This document shows positions 9,186 through 20,265 of a stretch of 64,000 bases of DNA, one piece after another. The notes beneath the pieces were generated by a model, which saw nothing but the letters and a program-made list of their open reading frames with translations, was not told the origin of the DNA and ran no database searches. Position numbers and translations under genes: made by a program. This stretch comes from Labrys wisconsinensis (GTDB lineage Bacteria; Pseudomonadota; Alphaproteobacteria; Rhizobiales; Labraceae). Location: NCBI RefSeq assembly GCF_030814995.1, contig NZ_JAUSVX010000001.1, positions 310,001-374,000 of the forward strand, in the 5' to 3' direction. Position 1 is the first letter of the stretch. Each line of letters opens with the position of its first letter.

Positions 9186-12062
9186 ATGTCTCTCGTTCAC
9201 GAAACCGACTACGGCACGCCTCTCTCGAAGTCCGAGAAGATGGTGTCGCTCACCATCGACGGCGTCGCGGTCTCCGTGCCCGAGGGCACCTCGATCATGC
9301 GCGCCGCCATGGAGATGGGCACGCAGATCCCCAAGCTCTGCGCCACCGACATGGTGGACGCCTGGGGCTCGTGCCGCATGTGCCTCGTCGAGATCGAGGG
9401 TCGCGCCGGCACGCCGGCCTCCTGCACCACGCCGGTCGCGCCGGGCATCGTGGTCCACACCCAGACCCAGCGGCTCAAGGAGATCCGCAAGGGCGTGATG
9501 GAGCTCTATATCTCTGACCATCCGCTCGACTGCCTCACCTGCGCCGCCAACGGCGATTGCGAATTGCAGGACGTGGCCGGCCAGGTCGGCCTGCGCGAGG
9601 TCCGCTACGGCTACGAGGGCGAGAACCACGTCTTCGCCAGGACCGACGGGCACGCCAACGAGAACTGGATGCCGCAGGACGGCTCCAACCCCTATTTCAA
9701 CTATGATCCCGCCAAGTGCATCGTCTGCTCGCGCTGCGTGCGGGCCTGCGAGGAGGTGCAGGGCACCTTCGCGCTGACCATTTCCGGCCGCGGCTTCGAC
9801 AGCCGCGTCTCGCCCGGCATGAACGAAGCCTTCTTCGAGTCCGAATGCGTCTCCTGCGGCGCCTGCGTCCAGGCCTGCCCGACGGCGACGCTGACGGAGA
9901 AGAAGGTGATCGAGATCGGCCAGCCCGAGCACTCGGTCGTCACCACCTGCGCCTATTGCGGCGTCGGCTGCGCCTTCAAGGCCGAGATGCGCGGCGAGGA
10001 GCTGGTGCGCATGGTGCCCTACAAGGACGGCAAGGCCAATCGCGGCCATTCCTGCGTCAAGGGCCGCTTCGCCTGGGGCTACGCCACCCACAAGGAGCGC
10101 ATCCTGAAGCCGATGATCCGCGAGCGGATCAGCGACCCCTGGCAGGAAGTGACCTGGGAGCAGGCGATCGCCCACGCCGCCTCGGAGTTCAAGCGCATCC
10201 AGGCCAAGTACGGCAAGGATTCGATCGGCGGCATCACCTCCTCGCGCTGCACCAACGAGGAAACCTACCTGGTGCAGAAGCTGATCCGCGCCGGCTTCGG
10301 CAACAACAATGTCGACACCTGCGCCCGCGTCTGCCATTCGCCGACCGGCTACGGCCTCGGCCAGACCTTCGGCACCTCGGCCGGCACCCAGGACTTCGAT
10401 TCGGTCGAGGACACCGACGTCGTCATCATCATCGGCGCCAACCCGACCGACGGCCACCCCGTCTTCGCCTCGCGCCTGAAGAAGCGGCTGCGCGCCGGGG
10501 CCCGGCTGATCGTCGTCGATCCGCGCAAGACCGACATCGTCCGCTCGGCCCATGTCGAGGCCGATTTCCACCTGCCGCTCCTGCCCGGCACCAATGTCGC
10601 CATGCTGACGGCGCTGGCCCATGTCATCGTCACCGAGGGCCTGGTCGACGAGGCCTTCGTGCGCGAGCGCTGCGACATGGAGGCGTTCCAGGCCTGGGCC
10701 GAGTTCGTGTCGGACCCGCGCCACAGCCCCGAGGCGGTGGAGCAATATACCGGCGTCAAGGCGGCGGACGTGCGCGGCGCGGCCCGGCTCTACGCCACCG
10801 GCGGCAACGGCGCGATCTATTACGGCCTCGGCGTCACCGAGCACAGCCAGGGCTCGACCACGGTGATGGCCATCGCCAATCTCGCCATGGCCACCGGCAA
10901 TCTCGGCCGCAAGGGCGTCGGCGTGAACCCGCTGCGCGGCCAGAACAACGTGCAGGGCTCCTGCGACATGGGCTCCTTCCCGCACGAATTGCCGGGCTAT
11001 CGCCATATCGGCACCGACAGCGTCCGCACCATGTTCGAGGAGTTCTGGGGCGCCAAGCTCGACAAGGAGCCGGGCCTGCGCATTCCCAACATGTTCGACG
11101 CCGCCGTCGACGGCTCGTTCAAAGGCCTCTACGTCCAGGGCGAGGACATCGTCCAGTCCGACCCGGACACCAAGCACGTCACGGCCGGGCTGGCGGCGAT
11201 GGAATGCGTCGTCGTGCAGGACCTGTTCCTGAATGAGACCGCCAACTACGCCCATGTCTTCCTGCCGGGCTCGACCTTCCTGGAGAAGGACGGCACCTTC
11301 ACCAATGCCGAGCGCCGCATCCAGCGCGTGCGCAAGGTGATGGCGCCCAAGGCCCGCTATGCCGACTGGGAGGTGACGCTGCTGCTGGCCGAGGCGATCG
11401 GCTACTCCATGCGCTACGAGCACCCCTCGCAAATCATGGACGAGATCGCCCGCCTCACCCCGTCCTTCGCCGGCGTCTCCTACGAGAAGCTGGAGGAGAT
11501 GGGCTCGGTGCAGTGGCCCTGCAACGAGAAGGCACCCGAGGGCACGCCGATCATGCATATCGACCATTTCGTCCGCGGCCAGGGCCGCTTCATGATCACC
11601 GAGTACATCCCGACCGACGAGCGCACCGGATCGCGCTTCCCGCTGCTGCTGACCACCGGCCGCATCCTCAGCCAGTACAATGTCGGCGCCCAGACCCGGC
11701 GCACCGACAACTCGCTCTGGCATCAGGAAGACCTCCTGGAGATCCACCCGCACGACGCCGAGCAGCGCGGCATCCGCGAGGGCGACTGGGTCAAGCTCGA
11801 TAGCCGCTCCGGCTCGACGTCCCTGCACGCCACCATCACCGAGCGCGTCGCCCCCGGCGTCGTCTACACCACCTTCCACCACCCCTCGACCCAGGCCAAC
11901 GTCATCACCACCGACTATTCCGACTGGGCGACCAATTGCCCGGAATACAAGGTGACGGCGGTGCAGGTGATGCCCTCCAACGGGCCGACGGCCTGGCAGG
12001 AGGAGTACGAGGCGATGGCGAAGAACGCGCGGCGCATCGCCCTGCCCGAAGCGGCGGAGTGA
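9186..12062 (+). CDS. fdsA: NAD-dependent formate dehydrogenase, alpha (molybdenum) subunit
   Basis: FdsA holds the bis-molybdopterin-guanine-dinucleotide site and a chain of iron-sulfur clusters. Visible in order: an N-terminal [2Fe-2S] ferredoxin domain; the His-Cys3 motif HPLDCLTCAANGDC; two [4Fe-4S] sites, CIVCSRCVRAC and CVSCGACVQAC; the cluster beside the cofactor, CAYCGVGC with C in GHSCVKGR; and the molybdenum-ligand cysteine in CARVCHSPTGYGL (cysteine, not selenocysteine). The C-terminal dinucleotide-binding domain includes TTGRILSQYNVG. The ATG at 9186, with GAGGTGA just upstream, gives 958 residues, close to known FdsA. Confidence 0.97.
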   Translation: MSLVHETDYGTPLSKSEKMVSLTIDGVAVSVPEGTSIMRAAMEMGTQIPKLCATDMVDAWGSCRMCLVEIEGRAGTPASCTTPVAPGIVVHTQTQRLKEIRKGVMELYISDHPLDCLTCAANGDCELQDVAGQVGLREVRYGYEGENHVFARTDGHANENWMPQDGSNPYFNYDPAKCIVCSRCVRACEEVQGTFALTISGRGFDSRVSPGMNEAFFESECVSCGACVQACPTATLTEKKVIEIGQPEHSVVTTCAYCGVGCAFKAEMRGEELVRMVPYKDGKANRGHSCVKGRFAWGYATHKERILKPMIRERISDPWQEVTWEQAIAHAASEFKRIQAKYGKDSIGGITSSRCTNEETYLVQKLIRAGFGNNNVDTCARVCHSPTGYGLGQTFGTSAGTQDFDSVEDTDVVIIIGANPTDGHPVFASRLKKRLRAGARLIVVDPRKTDIVRSAHVEADFHLPLLPGTNVAMLTALAHVIVTEGLVDEAFVRERCDMEAFQAWAEFVSDPRHSPEAVEQYTGVKAADVRGAARLYATGGNGAIYYGLGVTEHSQGSTTVMAIANLAMATGNLGRKGVGVNPLRGQNNVQGSCDMGSFPHELPGYRHIGTDSVRTMFEEFWGAKLDKEPGLRIPNMFDAAVDGSFKGLYVQGEDIVQSDPDTKHVTAGLAAMECVVVQDLFLNETANYAHVFLPGSTFLEKDGTFTNAERRIQRVRKVMAPKARYADWEVTLLLAEAIGYSMRYEHPSQIMDEIARLTPSFAGVSYEKLEEMGSVQWPCNEKAPEGTPIMHIDHFVRGQGRFMITEYIPTDERTGSRFPLLLTTGRILSQYNVGAQTRRTDNSLWHQEDLLEIHPHDAEQRGIREGDWVKLDSRSGSTSLHATITERVAPGVVYTTFHHPSTQANVITTDYSDWATNCPEYKVTAVQVMPSNGPTAWQEEYEAMAKNARRIALPEAAE

Positions 12063-12064
12063 CC

Positions 12065-12883
12065 ATGCCGGCCGGCGCCCAGCGCATCCGCCGCCTCTCC
12101 TTCCGCGACGGGGTCGCCGCGGAGGGCAGCCGGGCCGTGCCCGAGGAGACCGCGCTCGCCGTGGTCTATGACGGCGGCTCCTATGCCGTGATGATGGGCA
12201 GCCCCACCCATCTGGAGGATTTCGCCGTCGGCTTCTCCCTGACCGAAGGCCTGATCGGCGGGCTCGACGACATCGAGGACTTCGAGACCCTCGAGCACGA
12301 GAACGGCATCGAGCTGCGCCTGTGGCTGAAGGAGCCGCGGTCCAAGGCTCTCGCCGCCCGCCGCCGCATGATCGCCGGCCCGACCGGCTGCGGGCTCTGC
12401 GGCATCGACAGCCTGACGGAAGCCCTGCGCACGCCGCCACGGGTCGGGGCCGGCTCGCGCTTCACTCCGGCCGAGATCGAGGCGGCCCTGGCGGCGCTCG
12501 CCCCGGCCCAGGTGCTCAACCACGAGACCCGCGCCGTGCACGCCGCCGCCTTCTGGAGCCCCGACACCGGCCTCGCCGCCCTGCGCGAGGATGTCGGCCG
12601 CCACAACGCCCTCGACAAGCTCGCCGGCGCCCTGGCACGGGCGGGCATCGAGGCGACCCGGGGCCTGGTGCTGCTCACCAGCCGCGTCTCGGTGGAGATG
12701 GTGCAGAAGACCGCCACGATCGGCGCGCCGGTCATCGTCGCCGTCTCGGCCCCGACCGCGCTCGCGGTCCGCACCGCCGAGGCCGCCGGCATCACCCTGA
12801 TCGGCGTCGCCCGCGGCGACGGCTTCGAAGTCTTCACCCATCCCGATCGCATCGCACCGGAGCCGATATCCCATGTCGCCTGA
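12065..12883 (+). CDS. fdhD: Formate dehydrogenase accessory sulfurtransferase FdhD
   Basis: FdhD (FdsC in fds operons) transfers sulfur from a cysteine desulfurase to the molybdenum cofactor before insertion into FdsA. The 272-residue protein has the catalytic CxxC in GPTGCGLCGID and the conserved AVGFSLTEGLI, LREDVGRHNALDK and TSRVSVEMVQK segments. It starts two bases after fdsA; an in-frame GTG at 12059 overlapping the fdsA stop is an alternative. It overlaps fdsD by 11 bases. Confidence 0.95.
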   Translation: MPAGAQRIRRLSFRDGVAAEGSRAVPEETALAVVYDGGSYAVMMGSPTHLEDFAVGFSLTEGLIGGLDDIEDFETLEHENGIELRLWLKEPRSKALAARRRMIAGPTGCGLCGIDSLTEALRTPPRVGAGSRFTPAEIEAALAALAPAQVLNHETRAVHAAAFWSPDTGLAALREDVGRHNALDKLAGALARAGIEATRGLVLLTSRVSVEMVQKTATIGAPVIVAVSAPTALAVRTAEAAGITLIGVARGDGFEVFTHPDRIAPEPISHVA

Positions 12884-13091
12884 CAAGCTCGTGCGGATGG
12901 CGAACCAGATCGGCAAGTTCTTCGCCTCCCAGGGCCCGGCCGTCGCCGTTCCCGGCATTGCCGAGCACATCCGCAAGTTCTGGGAGCCGCGCATGCGCGA
13001 GGCCATCTTCGCCCATCTCGACGCCGGCGGCGCCGGGATCGACCCGCCGGTGCGCGAAGCGCTGGAGCAGCTGCGGCAGAAGGCGGCTTGA
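12873..13091 (+). CDS. fdsD: Formate dehydrogenase delta subunit
   Basis: FdsD is a small accessory subunit found with fds-type formate dehydrogenases. The 72-residue protein begins MSPDKLVRMANQIGKFF and includes GIAEHIRKFWEPRMR, the family signature. It closes the operon and overlaps fdhD by 11 bases. Confidence 0.92.
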   Translation: MSPDKLVRMANQIGKFFASQGPAVAVPGIAEHIRKFWEPRMREAIFAHLDAGGAGIDPPVREALEQLRQKAA

Positions 13092-13248
13092 TGCAAGGGG
13101 CCTTCGGTCGCTGGCGGCCGCCCGTGCAAGCACGTTCATGCCCGGCGAGCTAAGGCGTGTCCGGAGATAGATGAATCGATGTAGGGTCCGGCCCGATACG
13201 GCCAGGCGAGACGCGACGATGGCCAATGAGCACGCAGCGCCTGCCGCT

Positions 13249-13392
13249 CCCCTCCCCCTTGCGGGGAGGGGTAAGGGGCTGGGGGTCCATCAGGCTAGAG
13301 CGTAGCGCACGTCACAACATGCCCTTTTTCAAGCCGATCCACCTCATTCCGCACGACCCCCACCCCTTACCCCTCCCCGCAAGGGGGAGGGG
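13249..13392. repeat. Inverted pair of G/C-block intergenic repeats
   Basis: A 39-base unit at 13249-13287 (CCCCTCCCCCTTGCGGGG then AGGGGTAAGGGG and CTGGGGGTC) recurs inverted at 13355-13392 with one base missing. The arms are 67 bases apart, and each has its own internal hairpin (CCCCTCCCC with GGGGAGGGG). They lie between the convergent fds operon and tkt and could form a bidirectional terminator. They look like a dispersed intergenic element. The rest of the 13092-13436 gap shows no gene. Confidence 0.85.
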
Positions 13393-13436
13393 ATTGGCGG
13401 GCGTCGCGTTCAATTTGGTTATTCCCGAACGACTTG

Positions 13437-15482
<2,046 letters not shown>

Positions 15483-15811
15483 GATGGGAGGCTCCTTCTT
15501 CGCGGGGTCGTCTGGAATGCATCGGTATGGCACGGCTGCGCCGGCACCGAAACTGTGCGCCGTTCGTCCTCGATATCTTCACGCGGTCGTGCGCGCCCGC
15601 GAACGCCTGGACCGCCGAGGTTGCGTCGATTGGTCGAACTTGACCGCAGAGCGCCGAGCCTCCATCTAAGGCGCGAACGATCAGGGCACGATCGCGGGTC
15701 CGGCACCCTCCATGCCGTCCGATCTGCAGTCGCCTTGCTTCCGGAAGCCGCTCACTGGGGCGGCTTCGCCGTTTTGAGCCCCTGTTCAACCTGAACCCGA
15801 TCGGACATCCC
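15483..15811. other. Intergenic region with a candidate hairpin-T run
   Basis: This 329-base gap separates divergent tkt and the small gene at 15812. The one clear structure is a perfect 8-bp stem, GAAGCCGC (15744-15751) with GCGGCTTC (15760-15767), followed by CGCCGTTTT. It resembles a rho-independent terminator on the + strand although no annotated + strand gene ends before it. Nothing else was recognised. Confidence 0.5.
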
Positions 15812-16039
15812 ATGGCCCGCAAGAAATCCAAGCCGCTCGACAGTGCCTATGTGCTGTTCGACGTCATCTACGAGGACGATTCCCGCCGCTCGAACCGCCG
15901 CGTCCCCTCCTCGCTGGTCGGCGGCCTCGACGGCGACGCGCCGGTGCTGCAGTTCCTGATCGAGCAGGACGAGGCGATCGCCGAGAAGTCCGGGCGCCCG
16001 CGCCTGGAGATCAAGCGGATGGTCCGCTCGGAGGCATAA
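15812..16039 (+). CDS. Small hypothetical protein
   Basis: The 75-residue product begins MARKKSKPLDSAYVLFDVIY and continues with SNRRVPSSLVGGLDGD and a C-terminal EIKRMVR. It is charged, has no membrane segment and looks like a small folded cytoplasmic protein. Codon use matches its neighbours, with mostly G or C in third positions, which supports coding. I do not recognise a characterised family, and no function is proposed. Confidence 0.65.
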   Translation: MARKKSKPLDSAYVLFDVIYEDDSRRSNRRVPSSLVGGLDGDAPVLQFLIEQDEAIAEKSGRPRLEIKRMVRSEA

Positions 16040-16353
16040 GAGCGGCGGACGCGCCGGCGCCCTTGCCCAAAGCCGCGCATATTGCTAAGGGAGCCCCCGT
16101 TCGGGCTGCCCGCGACCGCGGTCATGGGCCGCCGATCGGGTGCACGGGGCAAGACCCCCGCGCCGGGTTCTCCGGAACCGGCCGCCCGGACTTGGACTGA
16201 CGTTCCTGCCCTGCGGGCCACGCGCCGGCCGGCATCGCCGCCCGATCATCGGGGGCAGCCGTTTCGGATCGCCGATCTCTCCGACGAGATGCGATCCGTG
16301 CCGTGCGGCGGGAGCGATGATCAACACCAACCAGCCGGCGCCAGGAAACCTGC
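16040..16353 (+). other. Long 5' region of rpsA
   Basis: No gene is seen in these 314 bases. Short hairpins such as CCCGAT-C-ATCGGG and GGTTCTCCGGAACC are present, and the rpsA promoter must lie here or further upstream. S1 is known to autoregulate through its mRNA leader in E. coli, but no matching structure could be shown here. Confidence 0.4.
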
Positions 16354-18051
16354 ATGTCCGCACACGCACTCGCACTGCGCGAAGATTTCGCCGCAATGCT
16401 CGACGAGTCCTTCGGCACCGCCGATGCCGCCGAGGGCTCCGTCGTCAAGGGCACCGTCGTCGCCATCGAGAAGGACCTCGCCGTCATCGACGTGGGTCTG
16501 AAGACCGAAGGCCGCGTCGCCCTCAAGGAATTCAACGGCCCCGGCCGTGAGAACGGCATCAAGGTCGGCGACGTGGTCGAGGTCTATCTCGAGCGCATCG
16601 AGAACGCCCTCGGCGAAGCCGTGATCTCGCGCGACAAGGCGCGCCGCGAGGAGAGCTGGGTCAAGCTGGAGAAGTCGTTCGAGGCCAACGAGAAGGTCGA
16701 GGGCGTCATCTTCAACCAGGTCAAGGGCGGCTTCACCGTCGACCTCGACGGCGCCGTGGCCTTCCTGCCGCGCTCCCAGGTCGACATCCGGCCGGTGCGC
16801 GACGTCGGCCCGCTGATGAACATCCCGCAGCCCTTCCAGATCCTCAAGATGGACCGGCGCCGCGGCAACATCGTCGTCTCGCGCCGCACCGTGCTCGAGG
16901 AGAGCCGCGCCGAGCAGCGCCACGAGATCGTCCAGAACCTCGAAGAGGGCCAGGTGGTCGACGGCGTGGTCAAGAACATCACCGATTACGGTGCGTTCGT
17001 CGACCTCGGCGGCATCGACGGCCTGCTGCACGTCACCGACATCGCCTGGCGGCGCGTCAACCATCCGACCGAGCTCCTGACCATCGGCCAGCAGGTCAAG
17101 GTCAAGATCATCAAGATCAACCACGAGACCCACCGCATCTCCCTGGGCATGAAGCAGCTCCAGGCCGATCCGTGGCAGGGCATCGAGGCGAAGTACCCGA
17201 TCCAGGCCAATTTCAAGGGCCGCGTCACCAACATCACCGACTACGGCGCCTTCGTGGAGCTGGAGCCGGGGATCGAAGGCCTGATCCACGTCTCCGAGAT
17301 GTCGTGGACCAAGAAGAACGTCCACCCCGGCAAGATCGTCTCCACCTCGCAGGAAGTGGAAGTGCAGATCCTCGAGGTCGATCCGGTCAAGCGCCGCATC
17401 TCCCTCGGCCTCAAGCAGACGCTCTCCAACCCGTGGACCGACTTCGCCGAGTCCCATCCGAACGGCAGCGTCGTCGAGGGCGAGGTCAAGAACAAGACCG
17501 AGTTCGGCCTGTTCATCGGCCTGGACGGCGACGTGGACGGCATGGTCCACCTCTCCGACCTCGACTGGAACCGTCCGGGCGAGCAGGTGATCGACGAGTT
17601 CAAGAAGGGTGACCTGGTCAAGGCCGTGGTGCTCGACGTCGACATCGAGAAGGAGCGCATCTCGCTCGGCATCAAGCAGCTGGCGGGCGATCCCTTCGTC
17701 GACGCGGGCGAATTGAAGAAGAACCAGGTCGTCACCTGCGAGGTGATCGACGTCAAGGAAGGCGGCATCGACGTCAAGATCACCGGCACCGATCTGACGG
17801 CCTTCATCCGCCGCGGCGACCTCGCCCGCGACCGTGCCGACCAGCGTCCGGAGCGTTTCGCGGCCGGCGAGAAGGTCGACGCCCGCGTGGTGCAGTTCGA
17901 CCGCAAGGCCCGCAAGGTGCAGGTCTCGATCAAGGCCCTGGAGATGGCCGAGGAGAAGGAAGCGATCGCCCAGTACGGCTCGTCCGACGCCGGCGCCTCG
18001 CTCGGCGACATCCTCGGCGCGGCGCTGCGCGCCCGCAACGAGAAGAAGTAA
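16354..18051 (+). CDS. rpsA: 30S ribosomal protein S1
   Basis: S1 binds mRNA on the 30S subunit and helps initiation on structured or weak-site messages. The 565-residue protein contains six S1 (OB-fold) repeats; repeated segments such as GIDGLLHVTDIAW, GIEGLIHVSEMSW and DVDGMVHLSDLDW mark repeats 3-5. AGGAAA lies upstream of the ATG at 16354. The length is usual for alphaproteobacteria. The cmk gene, often found directly upstream of rpsA, is absent here. Confidence 0.98.
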   Translation: MSAHALALREDFAAMLDESFGTADAAEGSVVKGTVVAIEKDLAVIDVGLKTEGRVALKEFNGPGRENGIKVGDVVEVYLERIENALGEAVISRDKARREESWVKLEKSFEANEKVEGVIFNQVKGGFTVDLDGAVAFLPRSQVDIRPVRDVGPLMNIPQPFQILKMDRRRGNIVVSRRTVLEESRAEQRHEIVQNLEEGQVVDGVVKNITDYGAFVDLGGIDGLLHVTDIAWRRVNHPTELLTIGQQVKVKIIKINHETHRISLGMKQLQADPWQGIEAKYPIQANFKGRVTNITDYGAFVELEPGIEGLIHVSEMSWTKKNVHPGKIVSTSQEVEVQILEVDPVKRRISLGLKQTLSNPWTDFAESHPNGSVVEGEVKNKTEFGLFIGLDGDVDGMVHLSDLDWNRPGEQVIDEFKKGDLVKAVVLDVDIEKERISLGIKQLAGDPFVDAGELKKNQVVTCEVIDVKEGGIDVKITGTDLTAFIRRGDLARDRADQRPERFAAGEKVDARVVQFDRKARKVQVSIKALEMAEEKEAIAQYGSSDAGASLGDILGAALRARNEKK

Positions 18052-18085
18052 GGCCGGGCCTCCCGGCCGCCCCGACCGCAGATCG

Positions 18086-18119
18086 AACCCGCGCCGCTCG
18101 CCGGCGCGGGTTTTTTGTT
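18086..18119 (+). terminator. Rho-independent terminator of rpsA
   Basis: A perfect 8-bp stem, CCCGCGCC (18088-18095) with GGCGCGGG (18103-18110), is followed directly by TTTTTTGTT. It lies 37 bases after the rpsA stop and just before the convergent exporter gene. Confidence 0.9.
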
Positions 18120-18123
18120 GGGC

Positions 18124-19662
18124 TCAGGCTTCCGCCGCCGGACGCCCGGCCGCCTCGTGGTGGGCGCGCAGCGGCAGCTCCGGCAGGAACAGGAGCGCCA
18201 CCAGCCCCAGCGCCGCCACGCCGGTGCCGACGGCGAAGGTGGTGGCGATGGCGTGCCGGTAGAGCTCGACCAGCGCGGCATGGGTCTCCGGCGCCAGGGC
18301 GGTGAGGTGGGGCATGCCGCCCTCGGCCGGCATGCCCTCCACGCCGAGCGAGGCCGCCCGCAGCCGCCAGGCCAGGATGGCGCCGGCGCCGGCCACGCCC
18401 ACCAGCCCGCCGAGCGAGCGGAAGAAGGCCAGCGCCGCCGTGCCGACGCCGCGATGCGCGGTCGGCAGGGCGTTCTGCACGGCGATGGTCATGTTGGGCA
18501 TGACCAGGCCGAGCCCGAGGCCGAGCAGGAGCATCGCCGGCTCGATCGCGGTCAGCCCCCAGGCGTCGGCGACGCCCCAGGCCAGCGTGGCGAAAGCGGT
18601 GACGGCCACGGCAAGGCCGACGAGCTGCGCCGGCTTGTAGCGGCCCGAGCGCAGCAGCACCCGGCCGTTGAACACGGAGGAGATCACCAGGCCGACCATC
18701 AGCGGCGCCGTGAGCAGGCCGGAGCTGGAGGGGCTGGCGCCCATCACCGCCTGGAAGAACAGCGGGAAGAACAGGCTGGCGCCGAGCAGGCCCATGAAGG
18801 TCAGCGCGAGGACCAGGCAGGCGACGAGGAAGAGCCGGTTGGCGAACAGCGCCGGCGGCAGCACCGGCTCCGGCTCGCGCCCGATATGCCGGACGAACAG
18901 GACGAGGCAGGCCAGCGCCGTGCCGGCGGCGAGCCCGATCTCGGGCGACAGCCAGGGCCAGCGCGACCCGCCCAGGGTCAGGGCGAGCAGGAAGGCGGTG
19001 GTGCCGGTGGTCAGCAGCGCCGCGCCGGCATAGTCGATCCGCCGCGACCCGGCCGGGCGGCGGCTTGGCAGCGTGCGGGCGATGACGGCGAGAGCCGCCG
19101 CCCCGATCGGCAGGTTGACGTAGAAGATCCAGTGCCAGGAGAGCAGGTCGGTGATGAGGCCGCCGAGCACCGGGCCGATGATGGTGCACACGGTCATGAC
19201 GGCGACGATCGCCCCCTGCTGGCGGCCGCGCCGGGCCGGCGGCACGAGGTCGCCGATGATGATCTGGGCGAGCGGCATCAGCCCGCCGGCGCCGATGCCC
19301 TGGACAGCGCGGAACAGGATGAGCTGGACCAGCGTCTGCGCCGCCCCGCTCAGCACCGAGCCGAGCAGGAAGATCAGGATGGCGGCGTAGATCATCGGCT
19401 TGCGGCCATACTGGTCGCTGAGCCTGCCGTAGAGCGGCATGGTCGTGGTCGAGGTCAGGACATAGGCGGTGACTACCCAGGACAGGTGCTCGACGCCGCC
19501 GAGGTCGCCGACGATGCGCGGCAGCGCCGTCGCCACGATGCTCTGGTCGATGGCGCCGAGCGCCAGCACGATCATCAGGCCGAGGAACACCGCCCGGATC
19601 TCGCGGCGCGTCGGCGGCGCCGCCTCCGGCGCCGGGACGGCGGACTGCGACGCCTCGCTCAT
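18124..19662 (-). CDS. MFS drug exporter, DHA2 (EmrB/QacA) family
   Basis: This is a 512-residue, 14-helix proton-drug antiporter of the inner membrane. Seen: helix 1 with GLMIVLALGAIDQSIVATALPRIVGDLGG; the motif A loop GRLSDQYGRKPM; LFRAVQGIGAGGLMPLAQ; and the motif C-like GPVLGGLITD in helix 5. The ATG overlaps the stop of the upstream marR gene (ATGA), so the two form an operon. The C-terminus ends just before the rpsA terminator. The substrate is not predictable, and no EmrA-type adaptor is nearby. Confidence 0.92.
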   Translation of the reverse strand: MSEASQSAVPAPEAAPPTRREIRAVFLGLMIVLALGAIDQSIVATALPRIVGDLGGVEHLSWVVTAYVLTSTTTMPLYGRLSDQYGRKPMIYAAILIFLLGSVLSGAAQTLVQLILFRAVQGIGAGGLMPLAQIIIGDLVPPARRGRQQGAIVAVMTVCTIIGPVLGGLITDLLSWHWIFYVNLPIGAAALAVIARTLPSRRPAGSRRIDYAGAALLTTGTTAFLLALTLGGSRWPWLSPEIGLAAGTALACLVLFVRHIGREPEPVLPPALFANRLFLVACLVLALTFMGLLGASLFFPLFFQAVMGASPSSSGLLTAPLMVGLVISSVFNGRVLLRSGRYKPAQLVGLAVAVTAFATLAWGVADAWGLTAIEPAMLLLGLGLGLVMPNMTIAVQNALPTAHRGVGTAALAFFRSLGGLVGVAGAGAILAWRLRAASLGVEGMPAEGGMPHLTALAPETHAALVELYRHAIATTFAVGTGVAALGLVALLFLPELPLRAHHEAAGRPAAEA

Positions 19663-20120
19663 CGGCCGATCTCCTCCAGCGGCGCGATCGCCGCGCGGAT
19701 CGCCTGGCGAGCCGGCGCCGGCAGCTGCGCCAGGCGGCGTGCCAGCCAGTCCGTGCGGCTGCGCCGGATGGTTTCGAGCAGGTCCCGCCCCTTCTCGGTG
19801 GCGATCAGGCCGATGCGGCGCCGGTCGCGCGGATCGGGCGGGGTGCGCTCCACCAGCCCGGCCAGCTCCATCGCCTTGACATGGCCGCTGATGGTCGGAC
19901 CCCGCAGCTTCTCCTCTGCGGCGAGCTCGACGACCCCGATGCCCGGGCGCTTGACGATGCTGACGAGCAGCAGCGTCTGCAGCGGCGAGATGTCGAGCTC
20001 CGGCCCCTCGCGCCGGAGCCGGCGCATCAGGCGGTGCAGCGCCGGTCTCAACGCCTCGGCCAGCGCCCAGGCCTCGTCCGCGTCATGGGGTGGAAGGACA
20101 TCCGCCACGGCTCGTTCCAT
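19659..20120 (-). CDS. MarR family transcriptional repressor
   Basis: This 153-residue winged-helix protein lies directly upstream of the exporter and overlaps it by four bases. The recognition region is VVELAAEEKLRGPTISGHVK, and the wing follows in LVERTPPDPRDRRRIGLIAT, the classic MarR D-x-R-D-R pattern. It very likely represses its own operon and is released by an exporter substrate. A palindrome overlapping its -10 element supports autoregulation. Confidence 0.92.
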   Translation of the reverse strand: MERAVADVLPPHDADEAWALAEALRPALHRLMRRLRREGPELDISPLQTLLLVSIVKRPGIGVVELAAEEKLRGPTISGHVKAMELAGLVERTPPDPRDRRRIGLIATEKGRDLLETIRRSRTDWLARRLAQLPAPARQAIRAAIAPLEEIGR

Positions 20121-20127
20121 GCCTGTC

Positions 20128-20171
20128 GATCGGTAGGCTACCTATCTATTGGATCGATGTGGCGAAGGCAA
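20128..20171 (-). promoter_or_regulatory. marR-exporter promoter with candidate MarR operator
   Basis: On the minus strand, TTGCCT (20166-20171) and TAGATA (20143-20148) are separated by exactly 17 bases and fit sigma-70 -35 and -10 elements. A 19-bp palindrome, GATCGGTAG-G-CTACCTATC (20128-20146, one mismatch), overlaps the -10 and the expected start of transcription, eight bases upstream of the marR ATG. Binding there would block transcription. Confidence 0.65.
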
Positions 20172-20253
20172 GGCAACGTAACGCAAAGGCCGTCGCTTCA
20201 CGGACGCATCATCGGCGGCCGGCAAGCCCCACCGCAGGCAGAGTTGCACATAC

Positions 20254-20265
20254 TTGTATAGACAA
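20254..20265. promoter_or_regulatory. Orphan GntR/HutC-like operator half-palindrome
   Basis: TTGTATAGACAA resembles the TTGT-N4-ACAA sites bound by GntR/HutC regulators. It lies in the 283-base gap between marR and the Tim44-domain gene, upstream of the marR promoter. No GntR gene is in view. Nothing else is recognised in the gap. Confidence 0.25.

Noticed and set aside
16040-16353. A riboswitch or tRNA in the rpsA upstream region
   Set aside because: Only short GC hairpins were found; no cloverleaf or recognisable aptamer core.
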